NCBI GenBank assembly: GCA_900757235.1
Contig: CAAENB010000022.1
Location: 1 to 24,358, forward strand
DNA from: an uncultured Collinsella sp.
GTDB lineage: Bacteria; Actinomycetota; Coriobacteriia; Coriobacteriales; Coriobacteriaceae
DNA length: 24,358 bases
Direction of reading: 5' to 3'
This document shows positions 15,878 through 21,987 of the stretch, piece by piece. The stretch's first letter is position 1; every line of letters begins with the position of its first letter. The position numbers were made by a program, and so were the translations under genes. The notes below the pieces were generated by a model. It worked only from the letters and a program-made list of their open reading frames with translations, made no database searches and was not told the DNA's origin.

Positions 15878-17599
15878 ATGACCCGAGCAATGTATATGTC
15901 TAAGCTCTATGCGCCGACGCTCAAAGAGGATCCGGCGGATGCCGAGCTAGCGAGCCACCGTCTGCTGCTTCGCGCTGGCATGATCCGCAAGGAGGCCGCC
16001 GGCCTGTATTCCTATCTGCCGCTCGCTTGGCGCTCGATCCGCAAGATCGAGAACATCGTGCGCGACGAGATGGATGCTGCCGGTGCTCAGGAGCTCATGA
16101 TGCCCATCATGGTCGATGCCGAGCTGTGGCGTGAGTCCGGCCGTATCGATGCCTATGGCAAGGAGCTTGTGCGCTTTGATGACCGCCACGGCCGCGAGTT
16201 TGTGCTCGGACCCACGCACGAGGAGACCGTGACTGCCCTGGTGCGCAATGAGTTGCGTTCCTACAAGCAGCTGCCAGTGAACCTTTATCACATCCAGGAT
16301 AAGTTCCGCGACGAGTTCCGTCCCCGTTTTGGCCTGATGCGCGGTCGCGAGTTCATCATGAAGGACGCCTACAGCTTCTCTGCTACGCAGGAGAGCCTGC
16401 AGGAGGAGTACGACAAGATGAAGCAGGCCTATGCCAACATTTGCGAGCGCTGCTACATCAAGGCTCTGCCCGTTGTCGCCGACTCCGGCGAGATCGGTGG
16501 CGATACCTCCGTCGAGTACATGGCTTTGGCCGACGCTGGCGAGGCTTCGCTCGTCTACTGCGACGATTGCGGCTTCGCTGCCGACGATGAGGCCGCAAGC
16601 ACCAAGGTCGTTGTGACCGAGGGTCCTGGCGACGGTACGCTTACCAAGGTCGAGACTCCGGGCATGGGCACCATCGAGGCCGTTGCAAAGTTCTTCGGCT
16701 TCCCCGAGAACGGCACGCGCAAGTCTCTGGCACTCCTCGACGCCGAGGGCAAGCCCGTCGTGGCCATTGTTCCGGGCGACCACGAGCTCAACGATTGCAA
16801 GGCCGAGCATGTCTTTGGCAAGGCCTATCGCATGATGACTGATGAGGAGCTCCAGACCTACGGTCTGCATAAGGGCTTTATCGGACCGGTTAACCTGCCC
16901 GAGGGCATTCGCCTGGTGTGCGACGAGAGCCTGCGCGAGTCCAAGCAGTGGGCCTGCGGTGCCAACGAGGTCGATTATCACTTTACCGGTGCCTGCCCCG
17001 AGCGCGACTTTACCGTCGACGAGTGGGCCGACCTGGTAACCGTCGTTGCCGGCGATCCCTGCCCGCACTGCGGCAAGCCGCTCTCTGCTGCTCGCGGCAT
17101 CGAGGTCTCGCAGGTCTTCCAGCTGGGTACCAAGTATTCCGAGGCCATGGGCGCCACCTTTATGGACGAGGACGGCAAGGAGAAGCCGCTTATCATGGGT
17201 TGCTACGGCGTTGGTGTGTCCCGCTCGCTTGCTGCCGTCGTGGAGCAGCACAACGACGAACACGGCATCGTCTGGCCGGTCTCCGTTGCCCCGTACGAGG
17301 TCGCGGTGATTCCGCTCGATCCCAAGAAGGAGGAGTGCGCTAACGTTTGCGACCAAATCGTCGAGGGCCTGTGCGCCGAGGGTATCGAGGTTGTCGTCGA
17401 TGACCGTGACGAGCGTCCTGGCTTTAAGTTTGCCGATAACGACCTCATGGGCTTCCCGTATCAGGTCGTGCTTGGCAAGCGTGGCCTCAAGAATGGTACT
17501 GTGGAGCTCAAGGACCGTGCCACGGGCGAGCGTGAGGACGTGGCGATCGACGAGGTCGTCGCCAAGATTGCCGAGCTTGTTAAGGCGGCCCGCCGTTAA
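15878..17599 (+). CDS. proS: Prolyl-tRNA synthetase, bacterial type
   Basis: A 573-residue class II prolyl-tRNA synthetase. The N-terminal catalytic part shows LLLRAGMIRKEAAGLYSYLPLA, the GPTHEET segment and motif 2 (FRDEFRPRFGLMRGREFIMKDAYSF). An inserted YbaK-like editing domain (about 220-400) defines the bacterial type that clears Ala-tRNA(Pro). Motif 3 is MGCYGVGVSRSLAAVVEQ, and the C-terminal anticodon-binding domain begins around VAPYEVAVIPL. Two CxxC pairs (YCDDCGF and CPHCGK) flank the editing region and may bind metal. ATG 15878 directly follows the ispG stop, with GAGGAG upstream at 15866-15871. It is the last gene of the operon begun at pyrH. Confidence 0.97.
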   Translation: MTRAMYMSKLYAPTLKEDPADAELASHRLLLRAGMIRKEAAGLYSYLPLAWRSIRKIENIVRDEMDAAGAQELMMPIMVDAELWRESGRIDAYGKELVRFDDRHGREFVLGPTHEETVTALVRNELRSYKQLPVNLYHIQDKFRDEFRPRFGLMRGREFIMKDAYSFSATQESLQEEYDKMKQAYANICERCYIKALPVVADSGEIGGDTSVEYMALADAGEASLVYCDDCGFAADDEAASTKVVVTEGPGDGTLTKVETPGMGTIEAVAKFFGFPENGTRKSLALLDAEGKPVVAIVPGDHELNDCKAEHVFGKAYRMMTDEELQTYGLHKGFIGPVNLPEGIRLVCDESLRESKQWACGANEVDYHFTGACPERDFTVDEWADLVTVVAGDPCPHCGKPLSAARGIEVSQVFQLGTKYSEAMGATFMDEDGKEKPLIMGCYGVGVSRSLAAVVEQHNDEHGIVWPVSVAPYEVAVIPLDPKKEECANVCDQIVEGLCAEGIEVVVDDRDERPGFKFADNDLMGFPYQVVLGKRGLKNGTVELKDRATGEREDVAIDEVVAKIAELVKAARR

Positions 17600-17632
17600 T
17601 CGACGTTTCTGCTATTAGATGTAATTGCGGGG

Positions 17633-17677
17633 CTGCTCCGTATCTCTCTTAGGATGAGATGCGGAGCAGTCTATTTT
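17633..17677 (+). terminator. Terminator of the pyrH-proS operon
   Basis: CTGCTCCG (17633-17640) pairs with CGGAGCAG (17662-17669), extended inward by six more pairs (17641-17646 with 17656-17661, one wobble). The T-rich TCTATTTT follows. Confidence 0.85.
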
Positions 17678-17700
17678 GTTGGAATAAACTCGATGGGTAA

Positions 17701-17738
17701 AGAAAACCCCACAGCCCATATGAGCTGCGGGGTTTTCT
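17701..17738. terminator. Bidirectional terminator between proS and the phosphotransferase gene
   Basis: AGAAAACCCC (17701-17710) pairs with GGGGTTTTCT (17729-17738). Inside, CAGC pairs with GCTG around an 8-nt loop. The A-rich left and T-rich right arms make it work on both strands, between the convergent proS and the minus-strand phosphotransferase gene. Confidence 0.85.
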
Positions 17739-17771
17739 TGTGCCTCCGATGCGAAATAAATCGCTCAGATA

Positions 17772-18536
17772 TTACTGATAATCGACGACGTCGATCCAGT
17801 TCTTCAGGAACTCATCGTTCACGTTGCGCTTACGAGCGAGCTCGGAAGCGGCGACGATGCTCGTCCACTGACGCACGACCTGCATGGGCATGTCGGCGCG
17901 GTCGCAGTAGAGCTCCAGGTAGGCCTCAGCCTGGTCCTTGCTGTTGAGGGCGAAGAGCAGGTAGGTGGTGGCAACGTCGGCAGCAGGGGAGCCCTGGGTG
18001 GCGTGTGCCCAGTCGCACACATAGAGCTGGCCGTCGTCGCCGACGATGACGTTGGAGGGGTTGAAGTCGCCGTGGCAGACCTTGAACTCCTTGGTCATGC
18101 CGTCCAGACGCTCCTGAAGGTTGTAGCGCGTGGTGGCATTGAGCTGATCAAGGCTGTCGATCATGCGGGCGAACTTGTCGCGCTGACGGTTGAGCAGCGG
18201 GGAGGTATAGCCGTGGATCTCGATCTGGAGGTCGACGAACATCTCGAGATACTCACCAAAGCGCTGGGGCTCAGCAGTCATCTTCTCGGCAAGGGTGGTG
18301 CCCGGAACCTTCTCGGTCACGAGCGCCCAGCCGTTGGCGTTCTCGAGCTGGGAAACCTCGAGAGCCTTGGGGCTGCGGATGCCGCACTCATTGATGCGGG
18401 CAAGATTCAAAGCCTCGTTGAACACGTCGGAGACAGGCTTGGTCTCGTTAAAGACCTTGACGATCTTGTCGCCCAGGTCGTAAACGACCTTGTTGCCACG
18501 GCGGACGAGCTCGGTCTTGGAATCGGGTAGCAGCAT
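17772..18536 (-). CDS. APH-family (aminoglycoside phosphotransferase-like) kinase, substrate unknown
   Basis: A 254-residue small-molecule kinase with the protein-kinase-like APH fold. The catalytic loop is VCHGDFNPSNVIV (H155, D157, N162) and the metal-binding aspartate is D175 in YVCDWAHATQGSPAADVATTYLL. A lysine in the N-lobe (DKIVKVFN) and E41 in NEALNLARI could be the ATP-binding pair. These residues predict an active enzyme, but the family includes kinases for antibiotics, choline, homoserine and fructosamines, and nothing here fixes the substrate. No resistance claim is warranted. ATG 18536 has AAAGGA 7 nt upstream on its strand (18544-18549). It lies 88 bases downstream of adhE in the same direction and has no clear promoter, so it may be cotranscribed. 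Confidence 0.85.
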   Translation of the reverse strand: MLLPDSKTELVRRGNKVVYDLGDKIVKVFNETKPVSDVFNEALNLARINECGIRSPKALEVSQLENANGWALVTEKVPGTTLAEKMTAEPQRFGEYLEMFVDLQIEIHGYTSPLLNRQRDKFARMIDSLDQLNATTRYNLQERLDGMTKEFKVCHGDFNPSNVIVGDDGQLYVCDWAHATQGSPAADVATTYLLFALNSKDQAEAYLELYCDRADMPMQVVRQWTSIVAASELARKRNVNDEFLKNWIDVVDYQ

Positions 18537-18568
18537 GGTTGCATCCTTTCAACGATGCGATAGAAGCG

Positions 18569-18607
18569 ACGGCGGGGGTGTGTGAAACACCCGTGCACCC
18601 CCGCCGT
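18569..18607 (-). terminator. Strong hairpin between adhE and the phosphotransferase gene
   Basis: A perfect, very GC-rich 12-bp stem (18569-18580 with 18596-18607) with a 15-nt loop, just after the adhE stop. On neither strand does a U-tract follow, so it may be a poor terminator, a 3'-end stabiliser or a processing site that lowers expression of the downstream gene. Confidence 0.5.
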
Positions 18608-18624
18608 TAAAAACCGTGCTAAAA

Positions 18625-21273
18625 CTAGCAGACGGCGTAGTCCTGAGGCTCGCGGCCGTAGTAGGCGTCCAGGTAGAGCTCCTTGATCTCGCTCATGAGC
18701 GGGTAGCGCGGGTTTGCGCCGGTGCACTGGTCGTTGAATGCCTGCTCGGTCATCTCGTCGAGGGTGTCGAGGAAGTACTGCTCGTCAACACCGTAGTCGG
18801 CGATGGTCTTCTTGACACCGATGAAGTCCTTGAGCTCCTCGAGCTTCGTGATGAAGTTCTCGAAGACCTCCTTGTCGTCCTTGCCCTCGATGCCGCAGTA
18901 CTTGGCCATCTCGGCGTAGTTGTGCAGCGCGTTGGGGTAAGGATACTGGGAGAAGGTACCCATCTTGACGGGAGCCTCGGCGGCGTTGTAGCGCATAACG
19001 CGGGTCAGGATGACGGCGTTGGCGAGGCCGTGAGGCAGGTGATGGAAGGCGCCGAGCTTGTGAGCCATGGAGTGGTTGAGGCCCAGGAAGGCGTTGGCGA
19101 AGGCCATACCGGCCATGCAAGAGGCGTTGTGCATCTCCTCGCGGGCATGCGGGTCCTTGGCGCCGTTCGTGAAGCTGGAGGGCAGGTTCTCGAAGACGAG
19201 CTTAGCAGCGCGCTCGGAGAGGCCCTTGGTGTAGTCGGAAGCCATGATGGAGACGTAGGACTCGATGGCGTGGGTCATGACGTCGATGCCGGAGGCAGCG
19301 GTCAGGCCGCGCGGGGCGGTCATGCAGTTGTCGGCGTCGACGATAGCCATGTTGGGGAGCAGCGCGTAGTCGGCGAGCGGCCACTTGATGCCGGTCTCCT
19401 TGTCGGTGATGATGGCGAACGGCGTGCACTCGGAGCCGGTACCCGAAGAGGTCGGGACGGCGACGAAGTAGGCCTTCTTGCCCATCTCGGGGAAAGTGAA
19501 GATACGCTTGCGGATGTCCATGAAGTCCATGGCCATGTCCTCAAACTTGCACTCGGGGTGCTCGTACATCATCCACATGATCTTGCCGGCGTCCATAGCG
19601 GAGCCACCGCCGACGGCGATGATGACGTCCGGCTCAAAGAGAGCCATCTGCTTGGCGCCGCGACGTGCGCACTGCAGCGACGGATCGGGCTCGACGTCGT
19701 AGAAGCAGTCGTGGGCGATGCCCATCTCGTCGAGCTTGGCCTCGATGGCGCGGGTGTTGCCATTCTTGAAGAGGAACTGGTCGGTGACGATGAAGGCGCG
19801 CTTCTTGCCCATGACGGTACCGAGCTCGTCGAGAGCGACGGGCGTGGAACCCTTCTTGAAGTAGACCTTCTCGGGAGCGCGGAACCACAGCATGTTCTCA
19901 CGGCGCTCGGCCACAGTCTTAACGTTGATCAAGTGCTTCACCCCAACGTTCTCGGAGACGGAGTTGCCGCCCCAGGAGCCGCAGCCCAGGGTCAGAGACG
20001 GCTTCATGCCAAAGTTGTACAGGTCACCGATGCCGCCGTGCGAGGACGGGGTGTTGATGACGATACGGCAGGCCTTCATGACGTGCTCGAACAGGCTGAT
20101 CTTCTCGGCCTGGGCGGGGTGCACGTACAGAGAGGCGGTGTGGCCCGGGCCACCGGCGAGCACCAGGTGCTCGGCCTTGTCGACGGCCTCCTGGAAGTCC
20201 TTGGCGTGATACATGGCCAGGACCGGGGAGAGCTTCTCGTGGGAGAACTCCTCCTTGGCGGGGTCGGTGGAGGTGACCTCGGCGATCAGGATCTTGGTCT
20301 TGGCGGGAACCTCGATGCCGGCGAGCTCAGCGATCTTGGCAGCAGCCATGCCGGGGATGCGGTGATCGAGGGCGCCATTCTTGAACATGGCGGCACGCAG
20401 TGCCTCCATCTCGGCACCCTGCTTGACGAAGTAGCAGCCGCGCTTCTGGAACTCGGCCTTAACCTGGTCATAGATGGTGTCGATGACGGTCACGGACTGC
20501 TCGGAAGCGCAGATCATGCCGTTGTCGAAGGTCTTGGAGTGGATGATGGAGTTGACGGCGAGCAGCACGTCGGCGGTGTCGTCGATGACGACCGGGGTGT
20601 TACCGGCGCCAACGCCCAGGGCGGGCTTGCCCGAGGAGTAGGCGGCCTTGACCATGCCCGGGCCACCGGTGGCGAGGATGATGTCGACGTCGCGCATGAC
20701 CATGTTGGTCAGCTCGATGGAGGGGACATCGACCCAGCCGATGATGCCCTCGGGGGCGCCGGCCTTGACGGCGGCGTCAAGCACGAGCTTAGCGGCGGCG
20801 ATGGTGCACTTGGCGGCAGCCGGGTGCGGGGAGATGATGATGGCGTTGCGGGTCTTCAGGCTGATCAGCGTCTTGAAGATCGCAGTGGAGGTGGGGTTGG
20901 TCGTCGGGATGACGGCGCCCACGATACCGATGGGCTCGGCGATCTTGGTGATGCCGTAGGCCTCGTCGCGCTCCAGGACACCACAGGTCTTGGTGTTCTT
21001 GTAAGCGTTGTAGATGTACTCTGCGGCGTAGTGGTTCTTGATGACCTTGTCCTCAAGAACGCCGCGGCCGGTCTCCTCGATGGCCATCTTCGCCAACGGG
21101 ATACGAGCCTTGTTGGCGGCCATGGCGGCCTCATAGAAGATCTTGTCGACCTGCTCCTGCGTGTACGTAGCAAAAAGCGCCTGGGCCTCTCGCATCTGAG
21201 CGAGCTTAGCCTCAAGCGCCTCTACGTTGTCCACGATTGCGGGAGTAGTGTTTTCCGGTGACTTTTTCACCAT
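18625..21273 (-). CDS. adhE: Bifunctional acetaldehyde-CoA/alcohol dehydrogenase AdhE
   Basis: An 882-residue fermentative enzyme reducing acetyl-CoA through acetaldehyde to ethanol while reoxidising NADH; homologues form spirosome filaments. The N-terminal aldehyde dehydrogenase half has PIGIVGAVIPTTNPTS and the catalytic Cys255 in FDNGMICASEQSV. The linker (about 430-460) contains GCGSWGGNS. The C-terminal iron-dependent alcohol dehydrogenase half has GGGSAMDAGK (556-564), GTGSECTPFA and the probable iron ligands D664, H668, H734 and H748 (GIDVMTHAIE, LNHSMAHKLGAFHHLPHG). The length matches the family (about 870-890). ATG at 21273 has AAGGAG 6-7 nt upstream on its strand (21280-21285). Its codon bias is strong, suggesting high expression. 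Confidence 0.98.
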   Translation of the reverse strand: MVKKSPENTTPAIVDNVEALEAKLAQMREAQALFATYTQEQVDKIFYEAAMAANKARIPLAKMAIEETGRGVLEDKVIKNHYAAEYIYNAYKNTKTCGVLERDEAYGITKIAEPIGIVGAVIPTTNPTSTAIFKTLISLKTRNAIIISPHPAAAKCTIAAAKLVLDAAVKAGAPEGIIGWVDVPSIELTNMVMRDVDIILATGGPGMVKAAYSSGKPALGVGAGNTPVVIDDTADVLLAVNSIIHSKTFDNGMICASEQSVTVIDTIYDQVKAEFQKRGCYFVKQGAEMEALRAAMFKNGALDHRIPGMAAAKIAELAGIEVPAKTKILIAEVTSTDPAKEEFSHEKLSPVLAMYHAKDFQEAVDKAEHLVLAGGPGHTASLYVHPAQAEKISLFEHVMKACRIVINTPSSHGGIGDLYNFGMKPSLTLGCGSWGGNSVSENVGVKHLINVKTVAERRENMLWFRAPEKVYFKKGSTPVALDELGTVMGKKRAFIVTDQFLFKNGNTRAIEAKLDEMGIAHDCFYDVEPDPSLQCARRGAKQMALFEPDVIIAVGGGSAMDAGKIMWMMYEHPECKFEDMAMDFMDIRKRIFTFPEMGKKAYFVAVPTSSGTGSECTPFAIITDKETGIKWPLADYALLPNMAIVDADNCMTAPRGLTAASGIDVMTHAIESYVSIMASDYTKGLSERAAKLVFENLPSSFTNGAKDPHAREEMHNASCMAGMAFANAFLGLNHSMAHKLGAFHHLPHGLANAVILTRVMRYNAAEAPVKMGTFSQYPYPNALHNYAEMAKYCGIEGKDDKEVFENFITKLEELKDFIGVKKTIADYGVDEQYFLDTLDEMTEQAFNDQCTGANPRYPLMSEIKELYLDAYYGREPQDYAVC

Positions 21274-21308
21274 TTGTGTCTCCTTGCGATCGGAGATTTA
21301 CCCTACGC

Positions 21309-21324
21309 CTTGCATGATAGCAAG
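21309..21324 (-). promoter_or_regulatory. Possible adhE -10 region inside a small inverted repeat
   Basis: On the minus strand TATCAT (complement of 21314-21319) resembles a -10 box, about 40 bases upstream of the adhE start. It is flanked by CTTGC (21309-21313) and GCAAG (21320-21324), a perfect 5-bp inverted repeat that could be an operator. No good -35 lies at 17 bp, so the assignment is tentative. Confidence 0.35.
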
Positions 21325-21366
21325 AAATTATTCGGCGAACGGTCAGATTCCTCTAAAAGGCACACT

Positions 21367-21394
21367 AAAACGCTTCAATAAACTGAAGCGTTTT
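21367..21394. repeat. Perfect 11-bp inverted repeat upstream of adhE
   Basis: Arms AAAACGCTTCA (21367-21377) and TGAAGCGTTTT (21384-21394) are separated by 6 bases. With A-rich and T-rich ends it has the shape of a bidirectional terminator, yet no gene ends next to it on either strand. It may instead be an operator or leader attenuator for adhE. It does not match the Rex or CcpA consensus sites I know. Confidence 0.6.
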
Positions 21395-21463
21395 AACTAT
21401 TTAACTAAAAGCTCAACGTCTTCTCCGGGCGAATTCCTAGTTTCCCCATGGCTATGGTGTGGA

Positions 21464-21485
21464 GTTTGTTCATTGTTTGTTCATT
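21464..21485. repeat. Tandem direct repeat, 2 x 11 bp
   Basis: GTTTGTTCATT occurs twice without a gap (21464-21474 and 21475-21485). It lies in the intergenic region between divergent adhE and the surface-protein gene. A spacing of one helical turn suits a regulator binding the same face of DNA; copy-number change is another possibility. Confidence 0.6.
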
Positions 21486-21674
21486 AGGTCTTAGGAAATT
21501 AATGCACATCGATCAATTCTGGCTGGTCGTGACACTAATTTTTGGTCGTTTCTATTTCATGGCAATAAACGCGTTCTCTTGTCAGACAAAACACTGGTAT
21601 TAAACTAAAACCAATGTGCCAGACAGTACATTCAGTAAGAGTGAAATATATGCCTTTGCCTCTGGGTATTTTGT

Positions 21675-21713
21675 CGCCCTTTACCGGTTCATGTCAGTTG
21701 AGTAGAAAGGGCG
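21675..21713 (+). promoter_or_regulatory. Inverted repeat enclosing the surface-protein Shine-Dalgarno
   Basis: CGCCCTTT (21675-21682) is perfectly complementary to AAAGGGCG (21706-21713), extended by two G-U pairs, around a 23-nt loop. The 3' arm is the Shine-Dalgarno of GTG 21718 (AAAGG, 7 nt before the start). Folded RNA would hide the ribosome-binding site, suggesting conditional translation. Confidence 0.55.
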
Positions 21714-21717
21714 GTTT

Positions 21718-21987
21718 GTGAGATTGCCACGTTGCAGGCGAGCTCTCGTTTGGCTCGTCTCTTTTTTGTTCGTGTTTAATACGATTCCTACGAGCGTATT
21801 TGCTGACGTAATAGTGAATAATGACCCTCAGCAAAACACGACTTCGGAGAATCTGTCTAATGAATCTGCTGATAGTGATTCTGGGTCAAGGGGGGGGCGG
21901 TCGAGGCTTCGTCTAACGACAATACGGTTTCAAGTGATGATCAAAAACCTGAATCTGATGTCTCGGATAAGCAGTCAAACGATGTGA
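21718..21987 (+). CDS. Signal-peptide N-terminus of a surface protein, frameshifted at a G8 tract
   Basis: An 89-codon reading frame that is the true 5' end of the following large frame. It starts at GTG 21718 with AAAGG 7 nt upstream. Residues 1-29 are a clear Sec signal peptide: a basic n-region (MRLPRCRRA), a hydrophobic core (LVWLVSFLFVFNTIP) and a likely cleavage after SVFA. A Ser/Asn/Asp/Gln-rich linker follows to residue 56. At 21890-21897 there are eight consecutive G, after which the translation turns into Arg-rich nonsense and stops at 21987. Adding one G, or removing two, continues the acidic Ser/Asn linker in the downstream frame; removing one G stops at 21914-21916. As written it would yield only a short secreted peptide. 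Confidence 0.75.
   Translation: MRLPRCRRALVWLVSFLFVFNTIPTSVFADVIVNNDPQQNTTSENLSNESADSDSGSRGGRSRLRLTTIRFQVMIKNLNLMSRISSQTM
21890..21897 (+). repeat. Homopolymer G8 tract, candidate phase-variation switch
   Basis: Eight G in an otherwise AT-rich stretch, 172 bases into the surface-protein gene. The tract length decides whether the signal peptide is in frame with the ectodomain: 9 or 6 is in frame, 8 and 7 are out of frame. It is either a slipped-strand switch or a sequencing error. Confidence 0.7.

Larger units (their letters stand above)
21274..21717. other. AT-rich divergent intergenic region
   Basis: About 440 bases without a supported gene. Besides the listed repeats it holds TGGTCGT twice, 19 bp apart (21524-21530, 21543-21549). 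TTGTC-A-GACAA is a palindrome at 21579-21589. An imperfect inverted repeat pairs 21591-21598 with 21610-21617. A possible plus-strand promoter is TTGTCA (21579-21584) with TAAACT (21601-21606), 16 bp apart. The short reading frame at 21227-21487 has no coding features. Confidence 0.5.

Noticed and set aside
7382..17356. Long minus-strand open frames opposite rpsB-tsf (7382-8884), cdsA-dxr (12006-13577) and proS (15947-17356)
   Set aside because: All are antisense shadows of strongly biased genes, with no Shine-Dalgarno, no family motifs and unlikely composition.
17772..18536. Aminoglycoside resistance gene
   Set aside because: Only the general APH fold motifs are visible; the family covers many metabolic kinases and there is no resistance-cassette or mobile-element context.
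18616..21261. An 881-codon plus-strand open frame covering almost all of adhE
   Set aside because: It is the mirror of adhE. Highly biased GC codon use removes stops from the antisense frame; the product is a Val/Leu/Gly/Asp-rich sequence without domains, and adhE itself is unmistakable.
21227..21487. An 86-codon plus-strand frame starting inside adhE
   Set aside because: It begins antisense to adhE and runs through the palindrome and tandem repeat; composition and context are non-coding.
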